Source of the DNA: Microbacterium aurugineum
GTDB taxonomy: Bacteria; Actinomycetota; Actinomycetes; Actinomycetales; Microbacteriaceae
Reading direction: 5' to 3'
Assembly (NCBI RefSeq): GCF_023101205.1
Contig: NZ_CP078078.1
Span: 310,001-374,000 of the forward strand
DNA length: 64,000 nucleotides
A program made the translations under genes and the position numbers. The notes under the pieces are model-generated. The model was not told the DNA's origin, ran no database searches, and saw nothing but the letters and a program-made list of their open reading frames with translations. Each line of letters starts with the position of its first letter. The first letter of the stretch is position 1. Positions 25,845 through 33,865 of the stretch are shown here, piece after piece.

Positions 25845-26905
25845 CACACGGCCTCGCTGTCGGCGGGGCTCTCGGCCTCGGTGCCCGTACGCGCGCCGTG
25901 ATCGCGCGGGTACAGCTGCGCGATCACCAGGAAGAGGAGCACGAAGGCGGCGATCTCCAGCAACGGTGCCAGACCGCCTCCGACACCTGCGATCTCGCCG
26001 TATCGCCAGAATGCCGTGTAGGAGTCCGAGCCGCCGTCGCGCTGGACGGTCAGACCGACGACCGATCCGGCATCGGCGATGAACCGCCACGCCCCCGCAA
26101 GGGAGAGGAGGAGTGCCGACGTCGCCGTCCGGGTGATCGCCGTCGCGACATCGCGGCGTTCCCGCTGCTCTGCGGCCACCGTCTCCGGGCGCAGGAACGG
26201 GCGGACGGCGCTCGCGTGGAGCGCGGCCACCATGACTGCCAGGAGGACCGCGGTGCAGATCAGCACGGGGATGCCGTACGCCCAGCCGTAGAACCAGGGT
26301 CGGAGCGGGTCGATCTGCTCGTTGTTGATCTCGATCTCGAGGAAGACATAGGGACCCCCGTTGATGTTCGACGAAGCGAGACCGGCCAGGACCGTGGTCG
26401 CCGTGAGAGCAAGCACTGCGAGGGCGGCTCCCGCCGTTCCTGCGCGCGGACTGAAGGTCAGCCACGTGCGGCGGGGAACGGCGACCGGTCGTTCCGGGGG
26501 TGTGCTCCCGAGGGTCGCGACGATCGCGAGCAGGAGTCCGATGCCGACGGACGCCGTGAACACCGGCATCGCGTACCGCCACCAGGAGATGACGCCGTTG
26601 AGATCGAGCACGTATCCGGTGATCAGATTGTCGGCGAGGAAGACGACGACCACTCCGATCGCCGTCAGACCGATCGTGCGGTGCTCTCGCGAGTAGCGGG
26701 CGACGACGCCGCCGGCTGTGGCCGCCCCGAGCCGCATCCGGCTCTCCCTCTGCACGCGCCTTCCGGGGAACACGCAGATGCCGCACGCGATGACCGCCGC
26801 GACGACCAGAGAGACCCACGGCATCGTGAAGAGCGCGCCGAGCATCTGCCAGCCATCCAGGCGCCACAGAGCGGAGGCGAGCGGGGAGGTGAAAAGGTCA
26901 GGCAT
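25844..26905 (-). CDS. Polytopic membrane protein of unknown function in YtrA operon
   Basis: 353 aa with about eight hydrophobic helices, separated by short basic loops (PGRRVQRESR, ARYSREHRTI, RRDVATAITR). No ATPase motif or known transporter signature is seen. The final helix pair ends in a charged C-terminus. Several upstream in-frame starts exist (26932, 26989); ATG 26905 places the protein start after the operator. As the partner of a YtrA regulator it may sense or export an envelope-active compound, but this is inference. Confidence 0.7.
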   Translation of the reverse strand: MPDLFTSPLASALWRLDGWQMLGALFTMPWVSLVVAAVIACGICVFPGRRVQRESRMRLGAATAGGVVARYSREHRTIGLTAIGVVVVFLADNLITGYVLDLNGVISWWRYAMPVFTASVGIGLLLAIVATLGSTPPERPVAVPRRTWLTFSPRAGTAGAALAVLALTATTVLAGLASSNINGGPYVFLEIEINNEQIDPLRPWFYGWAYGIPVLICTAVLLAVMVAALHASAVRPFLRPETVAAEQRERRDVATAITRTATSALLLSLAGAWRFIADAGSVVGLTVQRDGGSDSYTAFWRYGEIAGVGGGLAPLLEIAAFVLLFLVIAQLYPRDHGARTGTEAESPADSEAV

Positions 26906-26944
26906 GCGCAGTCCGTTCTCTTTGTACTGCATGTCTATCACAAG

Positions 26945-26966
26945 TTGTATCAGTGCGTAAATACAA
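26945..26966. promoter_or_regulatory. Probable YtrA/GntR operator
   Basis: TTGTAT (26945-26950) and ATACAA (26961-26966) form a perfect 6-bp inverted repeat with a 10-nt centre. It lies upstream of the membrane protein/GntR operon and also upstream of the divergent leader peptide and ABC exporter, so it could control both directions. Confidence 0.6.
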
Positions 26967-27039
26967 GCTCGGACCGAACCGCTGATCATACGGGAAACCG
27001 GTTCGCTGTCAGCGAAGGTCCATCCAAAGGGGGATACGA

Positions 27040-27126
27040 ATGTCCGCGGATCGTGGCACTCTGTCTTGTGGCCGGTTGTCGGTCGGCATCCGTCTGCCGA
27101 GAAACCCGCCGCTTCATCCTTCCTAG
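27040..27126 (+). CDS. 28-codon leader peptide upstream of ABC exporter
   Basis: ATG 27040 is preceded by AAAGGGGG with 6-nt spacing, the best ribosome site in this region. The frame stays open for 28 codons (MSADRGTLSCGRLSVGIRLP, then RNPPLHPS) and stops at TAG 27124-27126, 11 nt before the exporter GTG and in a different frame. The strong ribosome site, short length and position suggest a regulatory leader peptide controlling exporter expression by attenuation or reinitiation. The C-terminal RLPRNPPL segment has the Arg/Pro-rich character of some stalling peptides; this is inference. Confidence 0.55.
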   Translation: MSADRGTLSCGRLSVGIRLPRNPPLHPS

Positions 27127-27137
27127 AAAGTCCGCCT

Positions 27138-28865
27138 GTGCTGGGAAAAATCCTCTTCCGCTATCTCTCTCGATACCGGTGGCTGTTGCTCGCGGTGCTG
27201 GTCTTCCAGCTCGCCAGCGTGGCAGGCACCCTCTACCTCCCGAGTCTGAACGCCGACATCATCGACAACGGCGTCGCCCGCGGTGACACCGCCTACATCT
27301 GGCGTACCGGCCTGTTCATGCTCGCGGTCTCGCTCGGGCAGATCGTCGCGTCGGTCACCGCGACCTACTTCGCCGCGCGCGCCGCGATGGGCGCCGGACG
27401 CGACATCCGTTCCGACGTGTTCGGCAAGGTCAGTGGCTTCTCTGAGCGCGAGGTCTCGCAGTTCGGCGCCGGCTCGCTCATCACGCGCAACACGAACGAC
27501 GTTCAGCAGGTGCAGATGCTCGCGATGATGGGCGCGACCATGCTCGTCACGGCGCCGCTGCTCGCGATCGGCGGCATCATCTTCGCCGTGCGTACCGAGG
27601 TGACACTCAGCTGGCTGATCGCGATCTCGGTGCCGCTGCTGCTGATCCTCGCCGCACTCGTGATCGGTCGCATGGTCCCGCTGTTCCGCAGCTACCAGGG
27701 CAAGCTCGACAACGTGAACCGCATCATGCGGGAGCAGCTCACCGGTGTCCGCGTCGTCCGTGCGTTCGTGCGCGAGGGCATCGAAGAGGAGCGCTTCCGC
27801 GGGGCGAACACCGACATCATGGTCGTCGGTCGCAAGGTCGGCTCGTTGTTCGTGCTGCTCTTCCCCCTGTTCATGCTCATCCTCAACGTCACCGTCGTCT
27901 CGGTCATCTGGTTCGGCGGCATCGAGGTGAACAACGGCACGGTGCAGGTCGGCACGCTGTTCGCCTTCATGCAGTACATCGGCCAGATCATGGGCGGCGT
28001 GATCATGGCGAGCTTCATGGCGATGATGATCCCGCGCGCTGCGGTCTCGGCCGAGCGCATCGGCGAGGTGCTCGACTCCGAATCCACGCTGATCCGTCCC
28101 GAGAACGGCGTCACCGAGTTCCCGGTACCGGGATCCGTGGCGCTCGACGACGTCGAGTTCACCTACCCCGGAGCCGATTCGCCGGTCCTCACCGGCATCA
28201 GCTTCGCAGCGCAGCCGGGTGAGACCGTCGCGATCGTCGGTTCGACCGGATCGGGCAAGACGACGCTCGTGTCGCTCATCCCGCGTCTCTTCGACGTCTC
28301 GGGCGGCGCGGTGCACGTCGGCGGCACGGACGTGCGCGAGGCCGACGTCGAGGCGCTGTGGGACAGCATCGGACTGGTGCCGCAGCGTCCTTTCCTCTTC
28401 ACCGGAACCGTCGCATCGAACCTGCGCTACGGGCGTGAAGATGCGACCGACGAAGAACTCTGGCATGCGCTCGACATCGCGCAGGGTCGCGACTTCGTCG
28501 AGGAGATGCCGGACGGACTCGATTCGCGGATCGCGCAGGGTGGTACGAACGTCTCGGGCGGTCAGCGCCAGCGTCTCGCGATCGCGCGTGCGATCGTGCA
28601 CCAGCCGCAGATCCTCGTCTTCGACGACTCGTTCTCTGCACTCGATCTGACCACCGATGCCCGGCTCCGCCAGGCGTTGTGGAGGGAGCTCCCGCATGTG
28701 ACGAAGATCGTGGTCGCCCAGCGCATCTCCACCATCACGGACGCCGACCGCATCGTCGTCCTCGACGGCGGCACGATGGTGGGCGTCGGCACGCACGAGG
28801 AACTGCTCGAGACGAGCGAGACCTACCGCGAGATCGTCGAGTCGCAGCTGGGGGTGGACGCATGA
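27138..28865 (+). CDS. Heterodimeric ABC exporter, subunit with degenerate ATP site
   Basis: 575 aa, a six-helix exporter transmembrane domain fused to an ATPase domain. Walker A is VGSTGSGKTTL, the signature is the canonical NVSGGQRQRLAIARA, and Walker B is ILVFDDSFSALD. The residue after the Walker B Asp is Asp instead of the catalytic Glu, as in the degenerate half of heterodimeric exporters (TM287 or BmrC type). GTG 27138 is preferred because the sequence then starts VLGKILFRYLSRYRW with a weak AGAAAG ribosome site. The 28-codon leader peptide lies directly upstream, and the stop overlaps the partner gene by 4 nt. Confidence 0.92.
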   Translation: MLGKILFRYLSRYRWLLLAVLVFQLASVAGTLYLPSLNADIIDNGVARGDTAYIWRTGLFMLAVSLGQIVASVTATYFAARAAMGAGRDIRSDVFGKVSGFSEREVSQFGAGSLITRNTNDVQQVQMLAMMGATMLVTAPLLAIGGIIFAVRTEVTLSWLIAISVPLLLILAALVIGRMVPLFRSYQGKLDNVNRIMREQLTGVRVVRAFVREGIEEERFRGANTDIMVVGRKVGSLFVLLFPLFMLILNVTVVSVIWFGGIEVNNGTVQVGTLFAFMQYIGQIMGGVIMASFMAMMIPRAAVSAERIGEVLDSESTLIRPENGVTEFPVPGSVALDDVEFTYPGADSPVLTGISFAAQPGETVAIVGSTGSGKTTLVSLIPRLFDVSGGAVHVGGTDVREADVEALWDSIGLVPQRPFLFTGTVASNLRYGREDATDEELWHALDIAQGRDFVEEMPDGLDSRIAQGGTNVSGGQRQRLAIARAIVHQPQILVFDDSFSALDLTTDARLRQALWRELPHVTKIVVAQRISTITDADRIVVLDGGTMVGVGTHEELLETSETYREIVESQLGVDA

Positions 28866-31114
28866 GCGAGCAGAACAAGGAACAGGGCAAGCCCACGCGT
28901 AGCCGCCGCAAGGCCACGGCTCCCGTGGCCGAGGTCGAACTGACGGCGGAGGAGAAGTACGAGGCCGAGCTCGCGGAGCAGGCCCGACAGAACTCCGGCG
29001 ACTGGGACAGCGTCGCGCCGGGCAAGGCCGACAACTTCGGGCCGAGCTTCGCGCGCATGATCGGGTTGCTGAAGCCCTCGGCACTCTGGTTCGTCTTCGT
29101 GTCGATCCTGGGTGCGCTGGGCGTCGTGCTGACGGTCGCCGCGCCCAAGGTGCTCGCCGAGGCGACGAACCTCGTCTACAAGGGGTTCATCTCCATCCAA
29201 CTCGGGCAGCCGAACGGCGACTCCCCGGGGTTCCCGGCAGGAACATCGCAGGACGTCGTGGTCGAGGCGCTGCGAGGCGCGGGTCAGGACGACTTCGCGA
29301 ATCAGATCGGCGCGCTGGGTGACTTCACCGTCGGTCAGGGTGTCGACTTCGGCGCGCTGCGCCTGGTCATCGCCGCTGTCCTCGCCATCTATGTCGCCGC
29401 GGCGTTCCTCACCTGGATCCAGGGGTACGTCATCAACGTGATCATGGTGCGCACCATGTGGCGTCTGCGCGAGGCGGTCGAGGCGAAGATCAACCGTCTG
29501 CCCCTGTCGTACTTCGACAAGGTGCAGCGCGGTGAGCTGATCTCGCGCGTCACGAACGACATCGACAACATCACCCAGACGATGCAGCAATCGCTGTCCG
29601 GTGCGCTCACCTCCGTGCTCACCGTGATCGGCGTGCTCGTGATGATGTTCTCGATCTCCTGGCAGCTCGCGCTCGTCGCCCTCATCACGCTGCCGCTGAT
29701 GGGTGTGATCTTCGGCATCATCGGTCCGCGCTCGCAGAAGGCCTTCGGCACGCAGTGGCGCAAGGTCGGACGGCTCAACGCCCGCGTCGAGGAGGCGTTC
29801 TCCGGCCACGCGCTGGTGAAGGTCTTCGGACGTGAGAAAGACGCGCTCGACAAGTTCCAGGCCGAGAACGAAGAGCTGTTCCAGGCCAGCTTCAAGGCGC
29901 AGTTCCTGTCCGGCATCATCATGCCGGCGATGATGTTCGTCGGAAACCTCAGCTACGTGGGCATCGCGGTGCTCGGTGGTCTGATGGTCGCGAACGGACA
30001 GCTCCGTCTCGGCGATGTGCAGGCGTTCATCCAGTACTCGCAGCAGTTCACGCAGCCGCTCTCCGAGCTCGGCGGCATGGCTGCGGTGGTCCAGTCGGGT
30101 ACGGCGTCGGCGGAGCGCGTGTTCCAGCTCCTCGATGCGGACGAGCAGGAGGCGGACGATGCCGATGCTCCGGAGCTCGTCGAGGGCAAGGGCGTCATCG
30201 AGTTCGAGAACGTCGCATTCTCGTACACGCCGGATCGTCCGCTGATCAAAGACCTGTCGTTCCGGGTGGAGCCGGGGCAGACCGTCGCGATCGTGGGGCC
30301 GACCGGAGCGGGGAAGACGACTCTGGTCAACCTGATCATGCGCTTCTACGAGCTCAGCGGCGGACGCATCATGCTCGACGGTCAGGACATCGCCGAGGTG
30401 ACCCGGGATGAGCTGCGGTCGCGCACCGGCATGGTGCTGCAGGATCCGTGGCTGTTCGCGGGGAGCATCCGCGAGAACATCCGCTACGGCCGCTCCACCG
30501 CGACCGACGACGAGGTCCTCGCCGCGGCGAAGGCGACCTACGTCGACCGCTTCGTCCACGCCCTCCCCGAGGGCTACGACACGGTGCTCGACGAGGATGC
30601 CGCGAACGTCTCCGCGGGCGAGCGTCAGCTCATCACCATCGCGCGCGCGTTCGTCGCACAGCCGTCGATCCTCATCCTCGATGAGGCCACGTCGGCCGTC
30701 GACACCCGCACCGAGTTGTTGCTGCAGCACGCGATGGCCGCCCTTCGCAAGGGACGTACGTCCTTCGTGATCGCGCACCGTCTGTCGACCATTCGCGATG
30801 CCGACCTCATCCTCGTGATGGAGCACGGCGACATCGTGGAGAAGGGCACGCACGACGAGCTGATCGCCGCGCAGGGAGCCTACTGGCGCCTGTACCAGTC
30901 GCAGTTCGAGCAGGCGGCCACAGACATCGACGCCGAAGAGGCCCTCACCGGCTCGACGCCCGTCGTGGTCACCGGTGACGCGGACGAGGAGAGCGTGCAC
31001 GCGGCTGCGGCCGTCGCCGGCGCGTCGGTGGGGGCGCAGGTTCCTGCCGCCGAGACGGCTGCTGCCCAGGCGCTTCTCGAGGAGGGGGCCGACGGCTCCG
31101 CCTCTCGCGACTGA
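28862..31114 (+). CDS. Heterodimeric ABC exporter, catalytic subunit
   Basis: 750 aa, including a charged 60-residue N-terminal extension and a 70-residue acidic/alanine C-terminal extension. The transmembrane domain is followed by an ATPase domain with Walker A VGPTGAGKTTL and canonical Walker B/catalytic Glu ILILDEATSAVD. The signature is altered, NVSAGERQLITIARA in place of LSGGQ. Paired with the upstream subunit this gives one complete and one degenerate ATP site. An insertion of about 70 residues rich in Gly and Asp lies between TM1 and TM2 (about residues 100-160), probably extracellular. A multidrug or lipid export role is likely, substrate unknown. Confidence 0.92.
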   Translation: MSEQNKEQGKPTRSRRKATAPVAEVELTAEEKYEAELAEQARQNSGDWDSVAPGKADNFGPSFARMIGLLKPSALWFVFVSILGALGVVLTVAAPKVLAEATNLVYKGFISIQLGQPNGDSPGFPAGTSQDVVVEALRGAGQDDFANQIGALGDFTVGQGVDFGALRLVIAAVLAIYVAAAFLTWIQGYVINVIMVRTMWRLREAVEAKINRLPLSYFDKVQRGELISRVTNDIDNITQTMQQSLSGALTSVLTVIGVLVMMFSISWQLALVALITLPLMGVIFGIIGPRSQKAFGTQWRKVGRLNARVEEAFSGHALVKVFGREKDALDKFQAENEELFQASFKAQFLSGIIMPAMMFVGNLSYVGIAVLGGLMVANGQLRLGDVQAFIQYSQQFTQPLSELGGMAAVVQSGTASAERVFQLLDADEQEADDADAPELVEGKGVIEFENVAFSYTPDRPLIKDLSFRVEPGQTVAIVGPTGAGKTTLVNLIMRFYELSGGRIMLDGQDIAEVTRDELRSRTGMVLQDPWLFAGSIRENIRYGRSTATDDEVLAAAKATYVDRFVHALPEGYDTVLDEDAANVSAGERQLITIARAFVAQPSILILDEATSAVDTRTELLLQHAMAALRKGRTSFVIAHRLSTIRDADLILVMEHGDIVEKGTHDELIAAQGAYWRLYQSQFEQAATDIDAEEALTGSTPVVVTGDADEESVHAAAAVAGASVGAQVPAAETAAAQALLEEGADGSASRD

Positions 31115-31127
31115 GCGGCATCACGCA

Positions 31128-31161
31128 GACGCCCCATCCTGCTCACGCGGGATGGGGCGTC
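31128..31161. terminator. Bidirectional hairpin terminator
   Basis: GACGCCCCATCC (31128-31139) pairs perfectly with GGATGGGGCGTC (31150-31161) around a 10-nt loop. It lies between the converging exporter operon and the serine peptidase gene. No U-tract follows, as is common in high-GC actinobacteria. Confidence 0.85.
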
Positions 31162-31186
31162 GTGCTGTACTCGGCCGAGCGAAGTG

Positions 31187-33025
31187 TCAGGACCCGTCGT
31201 CTGTGATCCCGAGCAGTTCCAGGGGGTGGGTCAGGCGCCACCACGGGCTCGGCCCTTCGACGTCATCGGCCAGGACCAGGGGAACCGTCACGGTGTTGAG
31301 TGGTCCGGCCGCGGTCAAGGTGCCCACGGTGGCGTCCTCGTCCCGCTTTTCGCCGAGATCGAAGGCCGTGGTCGCAGTGGCGACAGCACCGTTCCACAGC
31401 ACGACATCGGCATCGGATTCGGTGACCACGTCGACCTTCTCGCCCCAGTCGGTCGTGACCTGTCCGACGACCGTGCCCTTCGCGACCGCTGCCTCCTGTG
31501 CATCCAGGGCGGCCTCCGTCTCGGCGAACAGCGAACGGGTGAGAGCGAGGCGCTCGTCGTCGCCCGCCTGATTCAGCGCCGCCGCGAACAGGTGCACCGT
31601 GGTGTCCCCGATCGTCAGGTCTTTCGCCGTCAGCAGGTTCCAGCCGACCAGCGTGCCGGTCTTGATGCCGACGACGCCCGGATCGGCGAGCATCCCGTTG
31701 GTGTTGACGACCGTGCCCGCACCCGGGAGGTCCACTGACCGGGTGCCGACGATCTCCGCGAACACGGGGTTCTGCATGGCCAGCTCGCCGAGCTTGATCA
31801 GGGCCGCAGGGGTCGCCACATTGCGCTCGTCGAACCCGGAGGGGGTGACCACCGTGATGTCGGTGAGCGCACGATCGCGCAGCCACACCTCGGCGGCGGC
31901 CGCGAACTCCTGGTCCGAGCCCCAGATCTCGGAGGCCAGCCGGTCGATGTAGTTGTTCGCCGACCCGAGGAGGGTGCCCTGGAGCATCTGGTACTCGGTG
32001 AGGACGCCGTCGACGGGGACATCCAGTGCGGACTGATCGCTGCGCCGGTAGTTCCAGTAGTCCACGCTGTCGCGGTAACTGAAGCCGAACTCCGGCCCCT
32101 GCTCGCCGAGGGCGAGGGGCATGCGGTCGAGAACCATCAAGCTGCTCACGACCTTGGTGATGCTCGCGATGCTCACCGGATCGGTGATCGACGCCGCGGT
32201 GGTGAGCCCGGCGATGCCGACGGACGCGCTGCCCTCACTCGGCCAGGTGATCGTCGCGGCGGGAGCGGGAACCGTGTCGAACTCGACGGACTGCGCCGTC
32301 GGCGGCACCTCGTGCAGCGGCCAGAGCAACGTCGTGCCCGCATAGCCGGCGACCAGCGCGGTGAGCGCGACGAGCGGCACCAGGATTCCCGGGCGAGCGA
32401 TGGCCGGCCGCAAGCGAGCCCCACGGAGGAGCCCGCCGTTCTGTTCGGTTTCCGGGGTCTGCTCGAACGTCGCCGTGGCCGTGTGCGCACCGACGGCGGC
32501 GGCATCGACCCAGGTCAGTGCGGTCGCGCCCGTCGTGCCGTCGGCCCACTGCACGGCCGCGCCGTCGACGAGCGCCTCGGCCTCATCGGGCTCCTGCGCC
32601 TCCTCACCCTCGCCGCGTCGGCGGGGGTGGAAGGGCGGCTTCGTGAGTGGCGGAGTCGCGGGACCATCCGCCGGTTCCGGGTCGTGCACGGGCTCCGGGT
32701 CGAGCACGGGCTCCGGATCGGACGCCGACGCGGGGTCGTCCGACGAAGCCGTGCCGCGACGTCGTGCGGGCGTCCGGTCGACCGTGAACAGCGCGCCGAT
32801 CGCGGCGGCGTCGACCGGGACAGCGGAGACGACGGAGGGATCCGACGGGGGCGTGTCGCCGGCGAAGAGTCGATCGGCGGCGAAGGGTGCGGCGCTCTCC
32901 GATGCGGGGGCGGCGGGGTCCGACGCGATCGCCAGGTCGTCCACGGGCCCGGAGGGGGCGGCCGTCCGCGAGCCGTCGTCGCTGACGACGCCCGTCGCCT
33001 CGTCGGCGGGATCTGAAGCGGTCAC
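31187..33025 (-). CDS. Membrane-anchored D-alanyl-D-alanine carboxypeptidase-like serine peptidase (S11)
   Basis: 612 aa. A cytoplasmic N-terminal region of about 210 residues rich in Asp, Ala and Pro, with repeated DPEPV units near residues 100-115 and a basic patch HPRRR, is followed by one membrane helix (ILVPLVALTALVAGYAGTTLLW). The extracytoplasmic peptidase has the active-site triad of penicillin-binding enzymes: SITK at about 287-290, SAN in GSANNY near 355, and KTG in GIKTGTL near 454. It probably trims peptidoglycan stem peptides. GTG 33025 is preferred: TACCGT (33032-33037) sits exactly at -12 to -7, making it leaderless, while the longer frame to 33094 would run into the riboswitch promoter region. 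Confidence 0.87.
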   Translation of the reverse strand: MTASDPADEATGVVSDDGSRTAAPSGPVDDLAIASDPAAPASESAAPFAADRLFAGDTPPSDPSVVSAVPVDAAAIGALFTVDRTPARRRGTASSDDPASASDPEPVLDPEPVHDPEPADGPATPPLTKPPFHPRRRGEGEEAQEPDEAEALVDGAAVQWADGTTGATALTWVDAAAVGAHTATATFEQTPETEQNGGLLRGARLRPAIARPGILVPLVALTALVAGYAGTTLLWPLHEVPPTAQSVEFDTVPAPAATITWPSEGSASVGIAGLTTAASITDPVSIASITKVVSSLMVLDRMPLALGEQGPEFGFSYRDSVDYWNYRRSDQSALDVPVDGVLTEYQMLQGTLLGSANNYIDRLASEIWGSDQEFAAAAEVWLRDRALTDITVVTPSGFDERNVATPAALIKLGELAMQNPVFAEIVGTRSVDLPGAGTVVNTNGMLADPGVVGIKTGTLVGWNLLTAKDLTIGDTTVHLFAAALNQAGDDERLALTRSLFAETEAALDAQEAAVAKGTVVGQVTTDWGEKVDVVTESDADVVLWNGAVATATTAFDLGEKRDEDATVGTLTAAGPLNTVTVPLVLADDVEGPSPWWRLTHPLELLGITDDGS

Positions 33026-33111
33026 TCGTTTACGGTACCCAATCCCCGGCGTGTTCCGCGGCGCGAAGCCCTGTCGCCACGCCGGTGTCGCCACCGGGTA
33101 AGATCATCAGC

Positions 33112-33202
33112 ACAACCACGGGAGTCCGGCGAGCCGGGCTGAGAGGGAGCGAATCGCGCTTCGACCGTCGAACCTGATCTGGGTCATGCCAGCGCAGGGA
33201 GG
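33112..33202 (+). promoter_or_regulatory. TPP riboswitch (THI element)
   Basis: The conserved thi-box parts are in order: CACGGGAGTCC, the pyrimidine-sensing CTGAGAGGGAGC, a variable hairpin, then the pyrophosphate-sensing GAACCTGATCTGGGTCATGCC with the closing AGCGCAGGGA. The element ends directly at the GGAGG ribosome site of ykoE (start 33210). Control is therefore probably translational: TPP binding would hide the ribosome site and switch off thiamine-precursor uptake. A TAAGAT -10-like box lies at 33099-33104. Confidence 0.92.
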
Positions 33203-33209
33203 AGTTCAG

Positions 33210-33863
33210 ATGAGTACGTCCACGTCCGCATCCGCGAAGCAGGCATCCGCCGCGAACGGTCTGCGACCCACGTCGATCTGGCGCTGGCGCGTCGTCGACA
33301 TCGTCGTCGCCGCCGTCCTCGGCGTCGCGATCGGCCTCGTCTTCTGGGGCTGGAACACCATCGGGTACGCCTGGTTCGGCGCCGCTGACGCCCTGACGCC
33401 GGGTCTCGGCGGCATCGCCGTCGGCATCTGGCTGCTCGGCGGCGTCGTCGGCGGCCTCGTGATCCGCAAGCCGGGCGCCGCGCTGGTGGTCGAGCTGGTC
33501 GCGGCGATCGTGTCGATGCTGATCGGCAACGTGTGGGGCGTCTCGACCGTACTGTCCGGCATCGTGCAGGGCCTCGGTGCGGAGATCATCTTCGCGCTCT
33601 TCTTCTATCGTCGTTTCGGCATCGTGGTCGCCGCGCTCGCGGGTGTCGGCGCAGCGGTCGCCGCCTGGGTGTTCGAGCTGTTCTACGGCAGCTCGCCGAA
33701 CATCCTGAAGTCGCTCGAGTTCAACACCATCTATCTGGTCAGCGTCGTCATCTCGGGCGCGATCCTCGCGGGCGTGGTCGGGTGGCTGCTCGTGCGCGCC
33801 CTCGCCGTCACCGGCGCACTCAACCGCTTCGCCGTCGGGCGAGAGCACGTGCGCGAGGTCTGA
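33210..33863 (+). CDS. ykoE: ECF transporter substrate-binding membrane protein (YkoE family)
   Basis: 217 aa with about six membrane helices. WRWRVVDIVVAAVLGVAIGLVFWGWNTI and the later GGLVIRKPGAALVVELVAAIVSMLIGNVWGVSTVLSGIVQGLGAE are characteristic of YkoE, the S component thought to capture hydroxymethylpyrimidine or another thiamine precursor. ATG 33210 is preceded by GGAGG with 6-nt spacing and by the TPP riboswitch. It is the first gene of ykoE-ykoD-ykoC. Confidence 0.92.
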   Translation: MSTSTSASAKQASAANGLRPTSIWRWRVVDIVVAAVLGVAIGLVFWGWNTIGYAWFGAADALTPGLGGIAVGIWLLGGVVGGLVIRKPGAALVVELVAAIVSMLIGNVWGVSTVLSGIVQGLGAEIIFALFFYRRFGIVVAALAGVGAAVAAWVFELFYGSSPNILKSLEFNTIYLVSVVISGAILAGVVGWLLVRALAVTGALNRFAVGREHVREV

Positions 33864-33865
33864 GC

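Noticed and set aside
27123..31000. Two long minus-strand frames (653 and 725 codons) opposite the ABC exporter genes
   Set aside because: Their translations are repetitive Arg/Asp/His-rich and mirror the exporter codons; the plus-strand proteins have all ABC motifs.
33026..33094. Longer N-terminus for the S11 peptidase starting at 33094
   Set aside because: The extension has no supporting features, and GTG 33025 has a precisely placed -10 box; the extension would overlap the opposite-strand riboswitch promoter area.
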